Assembly (NCBI GenBank): GCA_905221605.1 | Contig: CAJNDS010000336.1 | Span: forward strand, 322,501-352,500 | Source of the DNA: Symbiodinium natans | Lineage: Eukaryota; Sar; Dinophyceae; Suessiales; Symbiodiniaceae | Length of the DNA: 30,000 nt | Direction: 5' to 3' | Shown: positions 17,258 through 27,015 of the stretch, piece after piece | How positions within the stretch are numbered: the first letter of the stretch is position 1 | Layout: every line of letters begins with the position of its first letter | Notes under the pieces: model-generated | Told to the model about the DNA's origin: nothing | Seen by the model: only the letters and a program-made list of their open reading frames with translations | Database searches by the model: none | Position numbers and translations under genes: made by a program

Positions 17258-17305
17258 CCCGCCCTTTGCCAGCCGAGCTGCCTTCACTCGCTTGGCGTCC
17301 TTGGC
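17258..17305 (-). CDS. Candidate exon of gene B (48 nt)
   Basis: Sense reading AKDAKRVKAARLAKGG, 16 codons in phase 0, with TGCTGAG|G acceptor and GGG|GTAAAC donor. Lys/Ala/Arg-rich helix. Flanked by TTTAGGG arrays on both sides. Confidence 0.5.
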
Positions 17306-17519
17306 CTCAGCAGGCGACCAAACAACCGAGGCGTTGCAATGCACTGCCACCAACATCACTACCGGGTATGGGGTTTAGGGTTTAGGGTTTAGGGCTTAGG
17401 GTTAGGGTTTAGGGATACGAACCCCCAGTTCCTCTACCCAAAGCGAGAGAGCAATGCTCAGGGCTGAAGGGTGTTGAGGTGCAACAAAAGTGAGGCAACC
17501 CAACCCAACCTCACAGCCC

Positions 17520-17706
17520 CCAGACCCTAAACCCTGAACCCTAAACCCCTAAACCCCTAAACCCCTAAACCCCTAAACCCTTAAACCCCTAAACCCCCAA
17601 ACCCCTAAACCCCTAAACCCCTAAACCCCTAAACCCCTAAACCCCTAAACCCCTAAACCCCTAAACCCCTAAACCCTAAACCCTAAACCCTAAACCCTAA
17701 ACCCAA
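17520..17706. repeat. CCCCTAAA octamer array
   Basis: Nearly uniform 8-bp units (one extra C), changing to 7-bp CCCTAAA at the right end. A local variant that has been amplified. Confidence 0.9.
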
Positions 17707-17921
17707 TCAAGTCCAAGCCACAAGGGCTTCAGGTTCTCGGCTTTAGGGTCAGATGCTACAGCAAGGGCCAGGCCTAGGGTGCACGTGGGGAATTCTCTAT
17801 GGTCCCGTCTTGGGTGGCCCGAAAAAGGAAGCCAGAAACTCGAAAAACTAAACCCTAAACACCCTAAACCCCCCTAAACCCTAAACCCTAAACCCTAATT
17901 CCTAAACCCTAAAGCCTAAAC

Positions 17922-18002
17922 TTCAGGATGTTTCTTTGCTCAGGCCCAGCCGCTTCCTTTGCCTGCGGAGCTTCCATCGGAGCCTCCACCTTCGCCGGAG
18001 TC
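17922..18002 (-). CDS. Candidate exon of gene B, Pro/Ala/Glu-rich
   Basis: Sense reading TPAKVEAPMEAPQAKEAAGP continuing EQRNILK. Acceptor TTCTGCCAG|G, donor CTGAA|GTTTAG, where the donor is the first telomere-like unit of the next intron. Confidence 0.5.
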
Positions 18003-18037
18003 CTGGCAGAAGGGACCCCACACAGGGATTCTGGAAA

Positions 18038-18563
18038 ACCCCAAACCCCAAACCCCAAACCCCAAACCCCAAACCCCAAACCCTAAACCCTAAACCCTAA
18101 ACCCCTCAACCCCCTAACCCTGAACCCTAACCCTAAACCCTAAACCCCAAACCCTAAACCCTAAACCCTAAACCCCTCAACCCCTAAACCCTAAACCCTA
18201 AACCCTAAACCCCAAACCCTAAACCCTAAACCCTAAACCCCTCAACCCCTAAACCCTAAACCCCAAACCCTAAACCCTAAACCCTAAACCCTAAACCCTA
18301 GACCCTAGACCCTAAACCCTAAACCCTAAACCCTAAACCCCAAACCCTAAACCCTAAAAACCCTCAACCCCTAAACCCTAAACCCCAAACCCCACCCTAA
18401 ACCCTAAACCCTAAACCCTAAACCCTAAACCCTAAACCCTAACCCTAAACCCCCTAACCCTAAACCCCCTAAACCCTAAACCCTAAACCCTAAACCCTAA
18501 ACCCTAAACCCTAAACCCTAAACCCTAAACCCTAAACCCTAAACCCTAAACCCTAAACCCAAC
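18038..18563. repeat. Long CCCTAAA array with periodic CCCCAAA and CCCCTCAA units
   Basis: About 525 bp. Blocks of CCCTAAA are separated at intervals by CCCCTCAACCCCTAAA and CCCCAAA, suggesting higher-order duplication of groups of units. Confidence 0.9.
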
Positions 18564-18565
18564 CC

Positions 18566-18677
18566 TCCCCGGGCCTCCGGGGGCTTCGGCTGCGCCTCGG
18601 CGCCTCCGCCGGTGCCGGAGTCGCAGCCGGCGCCGGCGCCGGAGTCGGTGCCGCCGCGCCCGAGAAGCGGAGGAGGG
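18566..18677 (-). CDS. Candidate exon, Pro/Ala-rich with RS motif
   Basis: A GC-rich island between CCCTAAA (left) and TTTAGGG (right). One sense frame gives APTPAPAPAATPAPAEAP followed by RRSRSPRRPGE; the others are Gly-rich and also open, so the frame is not certain. Acceptor CTGTCAG|C, donor GAGG|GTTGGG. Confidence 0.4.
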
Positions 18678-19237
18678 CTGACAGGGAGCCTTCGGGGGGG
18701 AGGGGGTTTACGGTTTAGGGTTTAGGGTTTAGGGTTTAGGGTTTAGGGTTTAGGGTTTAGGGTTTAGGGTTTAGGGTTTAGGGTTTAGGGTTTAGGGTTT
18801 GGGGTTTGGGGTTCAGGGTTTAGGGTTCAGGGTTCAGGGTTTAGGAGGTTTTGTGTTTTTTAGGGTTAAGGGGTTTCGGGGGTTAAGTGTGCTTAGAGAG
18901 CTCAAGGGCTTGAAGGTTTTCAGGGCTTTAGGGGGCTTAGTGCTTTTTCGGGTGTAGGGGGTTTAGGGTTTAGGGTTTAGGGTTTAGGGTTAGGGTTTAG
19001 GGTTTAGGGTTTAGGGTTTAGGGTTTAGTGTTTAGGGTTTAGGGTTTAGGGTTTAGGGTTTAGGGTTTAGGGCTTCGGGTTTTGGGGGGTTTAATTAGTG
19101 TGGCTTAAGGCTTTTTAAGGGTTTAAGGGTCTTGCGGGTTGAAGGGCTTAAGGGTTTCGGGGGAAGAGAGGGCGGGGCTTGAAGGAGCAGCCTGGGGTGT
19201 TGGGGTGTTGGAGAGGGCTGAAGGTGTAAATCCCTGA

Positions 19238-19349
19238 ATTAAGCCCTCAACCCCTCAACCCCTCAACCCCTCAACCCCTCAACCCCTCAACCCCTCAACC
19301 CCTCAACCCCTCAACCCCTCAACCCCTCGACCCCTCAACCCCTCGACCC
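19238..19349. repeat. CCCCTCAA octamer array
   Basis: More than ten near-identical CCCCTCAA units, some CCCCTCGA, joined directly to a CCCTAAA array at about 19350. Confidence 0.92.
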
Positions 19350-19462
19350 CTCGACCCCTAAACCCTACATCCTAAACCTAAACCCTAAACCCTAAACCCT
19401 AAACCCTAAACCCTAAACCCTAAACCCTAAACCCTAAACCCTAAACCCTAAACCCTAAACCC

Positions 19463-19537
19463 CCTCCCGCCTGCTGCGGCCGCGGGCCCCGCGGCCTCGG
19501 GTAGCACCGAGGGTGCGCGGACGTCGATCTTGGGAGC
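19463..19537 (-). CDS. Candidate exon of gene B
   Basis: Sense reading APKIDVRAPSVLPEAAGP then an Ala/Gly run. Acceptor GTCTGGAG|G, donor AGGGG|GTTTAG. Phase 0 start matches the phase left by the exon at 20850-20904. Confidence 0.45.
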
Positions 19538-19607
19538 CTCCAGACTCCCCAAACCCTAAACCCTAAACCCTAAACCCTAAACCCTAAACCCTGCGGGGGG
19601 AGGGTGT

Positions 19608-20187
19608 GGCCTTTGTAAACGATATGTTTACAAAGCACGCACGTGCAGCATAAGTGTCTATCTTGCAGGTGCCTTGGACGCTTAACGTCTATTCTGCACG
19701 TGCTCGTTGTTTTCTTGGATTGTTCCCGAAAACCTCTCTGGGGTTGGGTGTTCGTTTAGCGCTTCAACGTTCTGACGAAAGAGGCCGCGAAGAGGAGACG
19801 GTCAACGGAGCAGGGTCGGACGGAATGAATGTTGACGGGACGCCACGGAGACGACACAGTAAAGGGAGGGGGGTCGGAACATTTTGCTGGGATCCCCTTG
19901 ACCCCCCCCCCCCGGAAGGACCAAAACCCTAAACCCCATAAACCAAACTCCAGACCCTAAACTGTTAAACCCCAGAACCCTCAACCCTCAACTCTAGAAC
20001 CCCAACCCAAAACCCCTAAACCGCCTAAAAGCCCTCTCCCCGCCGCTTGCAACTCTTGCAACCCCAAACCCTAGGGTCCCAGAACCTAGAACCCTAACCC
20101 CCCCCCACCCCCACCCCTCCGTAAGATGGACACTTAGAGACTCTGCTGCACGCGCGTGCCTTGTAAACATATCGTTTGCCGAAGGCC
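19608..20187. mobile_element. Possible MITE: ~58-65 bp imperfect terminal inverted repeats
   Basis: 19608-19664 and the reverse complement of 20123-20187 share AAACGATATGTTTACAA, then GCACGC(A/G)CGTGCAGCA and TAAGTGTC.ATCTT. Each arm contains its own palindrome (GTAAAC-GATAT-GTTTAC). The interior, about 460 bp, has no transposase and includes degenerate CCCTAAA units. No clear target duplication. Two inverted copies of a smaller element are the alternative. Confidence 0.5.
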
Positions 20188-20699
20188 TTGTCTTGTCCAC
20201 GTGTACCCCGCTCCCCTGCCCGTCGACCGAATGTCACGCTTCCCGTCCACCCCCTCCTTGCTCGCCCCCACGCCGCCAGTGGGCTATAGGATGCTTTGAC
20301 GAGGTTTGGGTTGGGGAGTTTAGGGTTGAGGGTTGAGGGTTGAGGGTTGAGGGTTTGGGTTTGGGTTTAGGGCTTAAGGTGTGGAGTTGAGGGTTTAGGG
20401 CCCCCAACCCCGGTGAGGTCTGGAGTTTGGGGAGATGAGATTTCACAGAAACAGGAAAAGACAGCGACCACCCAAATTAGCAACAGAACCGGAGATTGCA
20501 GCAACAGAAGCCCTGAATGAAGCGACGGCGACAGACACCCGAAAGATAGCAACAAAAATCGCCATGACAGCGAAATTTTCACACCCCTCATCATCGGCCC
20601 TAAATCGCAAGACTTAACCCTAAAACGTCCCCCGGCGTGGCGTATTGAAATCCTCAACCCTGTGCTAACACCCCTAACCCAAACCCCTTAACCTTGCCT
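20188..20699. other. Non-repeat and degenerate repeat DNA, no convincing gene
   Basis: GGGTTGA-type repeats at 20310-20400, otherwise unique. A short plus-strand open frame (20435-20617) has no recognisable features. Confidence 0.5.
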
Positions 20700-20785
20700 G
20701 GGACTCTGTTTATCTACAGTTTAGTAGTAGCTACCCCTTAATTAGTAGGTTCAACCCATAAAAGCTGTAGGTAAGAGAGAGTCCC
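20700..20785. repeat. Small inverted repeat (~24-bp arms)
   Basis: GGACTCTGTTTATCTACAG at 20701 and the reverse complement of the segment ending GAGAGTCCC at 20785 match with few changes. About 85 bp in all; could be a hairpin element. Confidence 0.5.
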
Positions 20786-20849
20786 TAAACCCTAAACCCT
20801 AAACCCTAAACCCTAAACCCTAAACCCTAAACCCTAAACCCAGGTAAAC

Positions 20850-20904
20850 CCTGAACTCCACGGGACGAGCCTTCTTCCGGCTCTCCGCGGAACTTGCCAC
20901 GAAC
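20850..20904 (-). CDS. Candidate exon of gene B (55 nt)
   Basis: Sense reading FVASSAESRKKARPVEFR when entered in phase 2, the phase left by 21423-21475. Acceptor ACCGAG|G, donor AGG|GTTTAC. CCCTAAA array on the left, TTTAGGG array on the right. Confidence 0.5.
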
Positions 20905-20961
20905 CTCGGTTCAACTTGGGCGCTGGGAGCGTTTGGGGGGCTTGGGAGGGTTGAGGGCGGT

Positions 20962-21168
20962 TTCGGGTTGAGGGTTAGGGTTTAGGGCTTAGGGCTTAGG
21001 GTTTAGGGTTTAGGGTTTAGGGTTCAGGGTTCAGGGTTCAGGGTTCAGGGTTCAGGGTTCAGGGTTCAGGGTTTAGGGTTTAGGGTTTAGGGTTTAGGGT
21101 TTAGGGTTTAGGGTTTACGGTTTAGGGTTTAGGGTTTAGGGTTTAGGGTTTAGGGTTTAGGGTTAGGT
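20962..21168. repeat. TTTAGGG array with an internal TTCAGGG block
   Basis: G-rich array; a run of TTCAGGG units at about 21022-21070 is flanked on both sides by TTTAGGG, as expected from local spread of one mutated unit. Confidence 0.9.
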
Positions 21169-21422
21169 TTTCTTGGGGCTTGGGGTGTGGAGTTGTCAGT
21201 TTAGCAAGGAGGGGCGTGTGGGGGGGACCCTGTGGGAAACAGGCCTTAGCTGAGCACAGCGCCTCTACATTGGGAGAACATTCCAAGGTGTGAGAGCTTA
21301 CAACCCTCAACCCTCAACCCGAGCCCAAAACCCTAAACCCTAAACCCTAAACCCCAAACCTAAACCCCAAACCCTACAGCCTGAACCCTAAAACCCTAAA
21401 ACGGAGGCTGCGCGAGTGGCAC

Positions 21423-21475
21423 CGGGCTCGGTGCTCCTCCTCCGCTTGACGCTGGCGCTCCTCGATCTCTTTGGC
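21423..21475 (-). CDS. Candidate exon of gene B, charged helix
   Basis: Sense reading AKEIEERQRQAEEEHRA. Acceptor TGCCCCAAG|G, donor CCCG|GTGCCA. Part of the E/R/K/Q-rich coiled-coil series. Confidence 0.6.
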
Positions 21476-21959
21476 CTTGGGGCAGCCTAACCTGCCCTAA
21501 ACCCTAAAACCTAAACCCTAAACCGCTAAACCCTAAACCCTAAACCCTAAAGCCTACACGCCTAAACCGCTAGGGCTCGGGGCTTGAGGTTAGAATTCAA
21601 TGGGCCTTAGGGTCTGAGGGCCTGAGGGATCAGGGATTGGGCTCAGGGATGCTTCGGGTGAGCCACGTCCTGGAAACAAAGCCCTTCAACCCCATGTCTA
21701 TGAAACCCAAAACCCTAATAAACCCTAAACCCTAAACCCTAAACCCTAAGCCCCCAAACCACCCATCTGGTCGTGGGGCCGACGTTGGGGGGGGGAGTGT
21801 TGGGGGGCTTAGGGTTAGGGTTTAGGGTTTAGGGTTTTAGGGTTTTAGGGTTTTAGGGTTTAGGGTTTGGGGTTTGGGGTTTGGGGTTTAGGGTTTAGGG
21901 TTTTGGGGTTTGGGGTTTGGGGTTTGGGGTTTGGGGGCTTAAGCTTTCGAGTCCCCTGC

Positions 21960-22010
21960 TCGCTTTCGCACCATCTCGAGGCGCTCCTGCTCGGATCGCT
22001 TCTTCTCGTC
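21960..22010 (-). CDS. Candidate exon of gene B, charged helix (51 nt)
   Basis: Sense reading DEKKRSEQERLEMVRKR. Acceptor GCTGCCCAG|G is good; no GT follows, so a GC donor (CGA|GCAGGG) is assumed, a type known to be common in dinoflagellates. Confidence 0.55.
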
Positions 22011-22367
22011 CTGGGCAGCTGCCGGTGGGCCTAAAGGGTTTAGGGTTTAGGGTTTAGGGTTTAGGGTTTAGGGTTTAGGGTTTAGAGTTTAGGGTTTAGG
22101 GTTTAGGGTAACGCGACAGTAAACCCTAACCCCCTACACCCGTAAACCCCTGAGCCAGACACCCTAAACCCTCAACCCAACTTCACAAGCCCAGCCCCCC
22201 CCCTCAAGTCTTTTGCACAGAATGGCTTTTCAGAACACCTAAACCCTAAACCCTAAGCCCCTAACTCCTCTGCCCTAAACCCTGTTGGGAGCGAAGGCTT
22301 GGGGACTGCTGATAGAATTTCACAGCCCACGCGGGCTGGGGCTTTGAGTTTGGAGTTCAGAATTTAG

Positions 22368-22562
22368 GGGTTTAGGGTTTAGGGTCTAGGGTTTAGGGTT
22401 TAGGGGTTTAGGGGTTTAGGGGTTTAGGGGTTTAGGTGTTTAGGGGTTTAGGGGTTTAGGGGTTGAGGGGTTGAGGGGTTTAGGGGTTTAGGGGTTTAGG
22501 GGTTTAGGGGTTTAGGGGTTTAGGGGTTTAGGGGTTTAGGGGTTTAGGGGTTTAGGGGTTTC
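22368..22562. repeat. TTTAGGGG octamer array
   Basis: Nearly uniform 8-bp units; same variant as at 17520 and 27250 but in the opposite orientation. Confidence 0.92.
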
Positions 22563-22900
22563 AAGTTTAGGGTTGTTTCGGAGTACCGGCGGAGGGCTTG
22601 CATTTGTTACGAGGTGTGGCTCGGGACTGTTCTTCTGTGTAGCTCCATGCCCGGAGTGGCAAGTCGCGTTCTGGCCGAAGTTTCGTGCTCGGAATCGCTG
22701 GTTTCCATACGAGAAACCTATGCAAAGTTGTCAATCGCCTTCTGGCCTAAGCCCCGCGCTCGGCGTGGCTGTTTCCTAACATAAACTGCAGTTTTAGTGC
22801 TGGTTTCGAAAGCTCATTTGCTTTGAAGCACGGCTGCAACCCCCCCCCCCCATTTGCAACCTGGGTTTCAAGAAAGACTCAGATGCTTTGAAGCAAGCTT
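22563..22900. other. Unique island with a 70-bp tandem duplication
   Basis: Segments 22663-22707 and 22733-22778 are similar (TTCTGGCC.AAG, GCTCGG, TTTCC), about 70 bp apart. A plus-strand open frame here has no family features. No gene called. Confidence 0.45.
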
Positions 22901-22934
22901 CCACGGCTTACAAAAGCGGGGGAGTCGGGGGGCC

Positions 22935-23075
22935 GGAGCACCGGAGAACTAGGGGACCAGAGGAAGAGGAGACCACGGGCCATGGAACCGCAGACCCCGA
23001 ACCAGAGGACCAGAGAATCAGAACACCAGGGGACCACGGGACCAGAGGACCGCAGGACCAGAAGACCCGGCCCCA
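22935..23075. repeat. Degenerate ~9-bp minisatellite (ACCAGAGG-like)
   Basis: Repeated GGACCAGAG, GACCACGGG and ACCGCAGG units. Long open frames here on both strands come from the repeat, not from genes. Confidence 0.75.
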
Positions 23076-23161
23076 CCATCTAAAGAAACGAAGCCCGAGA
23101 CACACCTTCAAAAAACTAAACACTGGTTCCGGGTACCCTATAAACCTTAAACCCTAAACAC

Positions 23162-23236
23162 CCTCAGCATAGAATTGGAGCTGATGGGGAAAGCCTCCTG
23201 CTGCTGTCGAAGTCGGGCACGACGCTCGCGCTCCTC
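23162..23236 (-). CDS. Candidate exon of gene B, charged helix (75 nt)
   Basis: Sense reading EERERRARLRQQQEAFPISS then NSMLR, 25 codons in phase 0. Acceptor GCCGGCAG|GAGGAG, donor AGG|GTGTTTAG. Confidence 0.65.
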
Positions 23237-23468
23237 CTGCCGGCTTCTGGGGAGCCAACAACTCGTCGCAGGGTGGGGTGGGGTGGGAGGGGGTTGCTAG
23301 CCCTAAACCATAAACCCCAAACCCCAAACCCTAAACCCTAAACCCTAAACCCTAAACCCTAAACCCTAAACCCTAAACCCTAAACCCTAAACCCTAGCTG
23401 CCCCAATGCATACACCGAAGGCCCGGCCCATGCAACCCTAAACCCTTCTCGGCCTCGGCTTTGCGAAC

Positions 23469-23519
23469 AGCTTCATCCTTCCGCTGACGCTCTCTTTCTC
23501 TTTCCCTCTCCAGCTCCTC
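23469..23519 (-). CDS. Candidate exon of gene B, charged helix (51 nt)
   Basis: Sense reading EELERERERERQRKDEA, 17 codons in phase 0. Acceptor CCTTCACAG|GAGGAG, donor GCT|GTTCGC. The frame stays open to GAGAAGG|GTTTAG at 23444, an alternative donor that would add VRKAEAEK but leave phase 1. CCCTAAA array left, TTTAGGG array right. Confidence 0.65.
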
Positions 23520-23800
23520 CTGTGAAGGCATAGGGTTTAGGGTTCAGGGTTCAGGGTTCAGGGTTTAGGGTTTAGGGTTTAGGGTTTAGGGCTTAGGGCG
23601 CAGGGCTTAGGGTTTAGGGATTACCTGGATAGATAGGATTGTACTCCTTGGAACTCCTCGAAACTCCTCGAAACTCTCCCCGGACCTGAACGCTTAATAA
23701 TTTCAATAAACCCTAAACCCTAAACCCTAAACCCTAAACCCGTCTAGGCTTTAGGGTGCTTAGGGCTCCACCCGTCAGCCTAAATGCTAAGACCTTCGAC

Positions 23801-23851
23801 AGAGCGAAGAGGAGCCTCCTCCCTCTTCCGCCGGAGTCTCTCCTCCTCTTC
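23801..23851 (-). CDS. Candidate exon of gene B, charged helix (51 nt)
   Basis: Sense reading EEEERLRRKREEAPLRS, phase 0. Acceptor CCTTCGCAG|GAAGAG, donor TCT|GTCGAAG. Same length and same opening as the exon at 23469-23519, suggesting exon duplication. Confidence 0.65.
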
Positions 23852-24459
23852 CTGCGAAGGCTGTTTAGGGGCTGTAAATGGGGCTTGGGGTTTGGGATTG
23901 TGGTTTGTTAGGGTTTAGGGTTTAGGGTTCAGGGTTTAGGGTTTAGGGTTTAGGGTTTAGGGTTTAGGGTTCAGGGTTTAGGGTTTAGGGTTTAGGGTTT
24001 CGGGTTTAGGGTTTAGGGGTCTGCAATAGGGTTCAGGTCTAGCGTCAGAGGTGTGGATTCCGGGTCGAGTGTTTGGGGAAGCGCTTGCGGGCCTGAGTTA
24101 CGCGTTTAGGGGCTTAGGGCAGCTGTGCTGCGGGTTTATGGTTTAGGGTTTAGGGTTTAGGGTTTAGGGTTTAGGGTGTAGGGTTTAGGGTTTAGGGTTT
24201 CGGGTTTCGGGTTTAGGGAGTTCAGGGGCGGGCCTAGATCTTGGGGGACCCTTGGGGTCTTTGGAGTTTATAAGCTCGGGTTAGATCTCCAAGCCCCTTC
24301 GATTTGAACCTTGAAAGAAGGAAACCCTGAGACCCTAAACACTCTGAGCCCTAAACCCTAAACCCTAAACCTAAACCCTAAACCCTAAACCCTAAACCCT
24401 AAACCCTAAACCCTAAGCCCTAAACCCTAAACCCTAAACCCAGACTTGAAGCCCTTCAC

Positions 24460-24537
24460 CCCGAGCTCTCCACAGCAGTAAGGCTCCTTTCGTTGCTTCT
24501 CCTTCTCGAGTTGCTCCAACTGCCGCTTCCTCTCGGC
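24460..24537 (-). CDS. Candidate exon of gene B, charged helix (78 nt)
   Basis: Sense reading AERKRQLEQLEKEKQRKEPY then CCGELG, 26 codons in phase 0. Acceptor CTCGACAG|G, donor GGG|GTGAAG, the best donor of the series. Confidence 0.65.
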
Positions 24538-24623
24538 CTGTCGAGTGTAGGGTTTAGGGTTTAGGGTTTAGGGTTTAGGGTTTAGGGTCTAGGGTTTAGG
24601 GTCTAGGGTCTAGGGTCTAGGGT

Positions 24624-24844
24624 TGAGCAGAACTGTGCCGGTAGCCCTTAAGGCCAGCGCGTCCCGTGTGTTCCTATCGTCGCCTTCCTGGCGGTAGGTC
24701 ACATGTGGGGTGGGCACATAACCTTTTCTTTACATCTAGTCTCCTTCGGACAACACCCCCTCCCGCCCTTTAAGGGCACCCTCTCAACCACTCGAAGACT
24801 TCAGTCAGGGATCTTTCTTCTACACCTCTTGGCCCTCAACGCGA
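24624..24844. other. Unique island, no gene recognised
   Basis: Non-repeat DNA between a TTTAGGG and a CCCTAAA/CCCGAAA block. It would lie in the middle of the gene B intron between 25010 and 24537. Confidence 0.5.
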
Positions 24845-25009
24845 AGCCCTAAACCCTCAACCCGAAACCTTAAACCCTAAACCCGAAACCTTAAACCCTA
24901 AACCCGAAACCCTAAACCCGAAACCCTAAACCAGAAACCCGAAACCCTAAATCCTAAACCCGAAACCCTAAACCCTAAACCCGGCTTAGGGTTTTGGGGG
25001 TTTAGGGGC

Positions 25010-25064
25010 CTCCTCATTGCGTCGGAAACCGAGGGGTCGCGAAGGGGCGGAGGCCTCCGCAGAC
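25010..25064 (-). CDS. Candidate exon of gene B (55 nt)
   Basis: Sense reading SAEASAPSRPLGFRRNEE, entered in phase 2. The acceptor follows a strong pyrimidine tract (CTTCCTTTCTCCCAG|G). No GT donor; a GC donor (GAG|GCCCCT) keeps the chain in phase. Confidence 0.55.
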
Positions 25065-25148
25065 CTGGGAGAAAGGAAGAGGGAAGTTTCCCCCAAGTAG
25101 TCACTTGGTGGGGTTTAGGGTTTAGGGTTTAGGATCAAGAGTTCACCG

Positions 25149-25385
25149 ATGATTGGTGCGTTCACTTCGCTCCCGCGTGAAAGAAACAGTACTAATGTAA
25201 TCAGCAAAGTGAACCATAAACAAGTCAATAAAGTGAGTGAGTGCATGCAAGTCGTACAAAAACTTATTTATCGTTACTACTTCGTGCATGCGGCGTGCGA
25301 CTTAGTTTATTGTCGGCACGCCCAAAAAATAAGAAGAGAGGCACATTGATTCGTGTATGAACGAACGAAGTGAGTGCATGAAACA
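25149..25385. mobile_element. AT-rich element with ~15-bp inverted ends
   Basis: GCGTTCACTTCGCTC (from 25158) and the reverse complement of GAACGAAGTGAGTGC (25363-25377) match at 12 of 15 positions. The island is AT-rich, unlike its surroundings, and contains further repeated AGTGAGTGCATG motifs. A small non-autonomous transposon is likely but not proved. Confidence 0.4.
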
Positions 25386-25434
25386 TATGAATGTGTGAAC
25401 GACGTAGGGTTTAGGGTTTGCAGGTTTGGGGCAC

Positions 25435-25460
25435 TCAGGCGCCCATCGCCATGCCATCTC
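25435..25460 (-). CDS. Candidate micro-exon of gene B (26 nt)
   Basis: Sense reading EMAWRWAP. Acceptor CATCTGCCCAG|G, donor CCTGA|GTGCCC; it enters in phase 0 and leaves phase 2, as the next exon needs. Very short, so weaker. Confidence 0.4.
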
Positions 25461-25986
25461 CTGGGCAGATGCAGCGGCACAGCTGTCAACCTATGTGGGG
25501 ATCCTAAACCCTAAACTCCCTAAAACCTAAACCCTAAACCCTAAACCCTAAACCCTAAACCCCCACGGCTGAAGGGGGCGGGCCTCGGTAACACATGTAA
25601 GCATTACCTTCTCAAGCCATCCCCACGGTCAGCATAACTCTTTGCCAGGAGTATTTACCTAAACCCTAAACCCTAAACCCTAAACCCTGAGCCCTTCAGG
25701 GGCTTAGGCTTACGGTTTCGGGTTGAGCGACTACAGCCTTGAACCCCAGAAACTCTGGGGCCTGGAAGTCCTGAACCCTGAACCCTAGTGAAGGTTTCTA
25801 CCCCTAAACCATAGAAACCTTAAACCACCCCAAAGCCCTGGAAGCCCTAAGCCCTGAACACTGAATTCACCTTGAGTCAACCCTAAACCCCAAACCCGAA
25901 ACCCTAAACCCTAAACCCTAAACCCGAAACCCTAAACCCCAAACCCCAAACCCTAAACCCCAAACCCTAAACCCTAAACCCCAAAC

Positions 25987-26038
25987 CTGAAGCCGCTTTG
26001 CGAAGACTTTGTGATCCCGGCGGCGGGGGCGGCGGCAC
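25987..26038 (-). CDS. Candidate exon of gene B, basic (52 nt)
   Basis: Sense reading CRRPRRRDHKVFAKRLQ in the phase left by 26259-26320. Acceptor GATGCCAG|G, donor CAG|GTTTGG. Confidence 0.5.
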
Positions 26039-26107
26039 CTGGCATCGGGGGGGGTGCAAAGTCTGGTCCAGGGTATCAGTTGACACGAAAATATGTTGAT
26101 ACATACT

Positions 26108-26148
26108 CTTATACATACATACATACATACATACGTACATACATACGA
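26108..26148. repeat. CATA microsatellite
   Basis: About nine CATA units with one CGTA. Confidence 0.95.
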
Positions 26149-26258
26149 CCAAAAACCTTAAGCATTCTCAAGCCTTAAACGCTCAAGCCCGAAACCCGAG
26201 GCCCGAGACCCGAAACCCGAAACCCGAAACCCTAAACCCTAAACCCTAAACCCGAAAC

Positions 26259-26320
26259 CCCTGCCCCGCCTCCTCAAGCTCGATGGCTTCCGAGGCGCTT
26301 GGGGCTTCAGAGAGCCCAGC
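26259..26320 (-). CDS. Candidate exon of gene B (62 nt), most upstream recognised
   Basis: Sense reading AGLSEAPSASEAIELEEAGQ. Acceptor GCGTTTGAG|G, donor CAGGG|GTTTCG. Lies between CCCGAAA/CCCTAAA (left) and the longest TTTAGGG array (right). No start codon was found upstream before gene A ends at 27016. Confidence 0.5.
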
Positions 26321-26336
26321 CTCAAACGCCAGGGCG

Positions 26337-26566
26337 TAGGGTTTGGGGTTTAGGGGGTTAGGGGTTAGGGGTTTAGGGTTTAGGGTTTAGGGTTTAGGGT
26401 TTAGGGTTTAGGGTTTAGGGTTTAGGGTTTAGGGTTTAGGGTTTAGGGTTTAGGGTTTAGGGTTTAGGGTTTAGGGTTTAGGGTTTAGGGTTTAGGGTTT
26501 AGGGTTTAGGGTTTAGGGTTTAGGGTTTACGGTTCAGGGTTTAGGGTTTAGGGTTTAGGGTTTAAC
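26337..26566. repeat. Longest near-perfect TTTAGGG array
   Basis: Almost perfect heptamers from about 26367 to 26528, then a few variants. The most telomere-like block in the window. Confidence 0.93.
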
Positions 26567-27015
26567 TCTTTAGGGGTTGGGGCTTAGGGAGCTCCAAAAT
26601 GGTTTGGGGCGCTGAGGCTTGGCTTACAGCTTCCTATCATGAGAACTATACTATTTTGGGCCCTATTTTTTGGGAAATACCCCAAGACCCTACACCCTAA
26701 ACCCTAAACCCTGTACGCTATAACCATGTAGTGTGTTTAGAATTTGGGCGATTAAATAGCCGGAAGCCTGTCTCACGGTGGAGCCGTCAAGCAAGCCTGA
26801 ATCCCGAAGAAGCCCAACCCCTAAACCCTAAACCCGAAACCCTAGACCCTAAACCTTAAACCCTAAACCCGAAACCCGAAACCCTAGACCCTAAACCTTA
26901 AAGCCTAAACCCTAAACCCTAAACCCTAAACCCGAAACCCGAAACCCTAAACCCTAAACCCTAAAGCCTAAACCCTCAAGTCGGGAAACCTGCAGTCCCT
27001 CGAAAAAAAAACCGC

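Noticed and set aside
19654-19932. Plus-strand open frame of 92 codons
   Set aside because: It overlaps the inverted-repeat element, has no family features and runs into a C homopolymer and telomere-like units.
20435-20617. Plus-strand open frame of 60 codons
   Set aside because: No recognisable domain and no neighbouring exons on the same strand.
22573-22779. Plus-strand open frame of 68 codons
   Set aside because: It spans a 70-bp tandem duplication and lacks splice or domain support; the coding strand elsewhere is minus.
22888-23157. Open frames on both strands in the ACCAGAGG minisatellite
   Set aside because: They arise from a 9-bp repeat with no stop in frame; composition is purely repetitive.
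25135-25400. tRNA or snRNA gene in the AT-rich island
   Set aside because: No cloverleaf, A/B box or Sm-type motif could be recognised; inverted ends fit a small transposon better.
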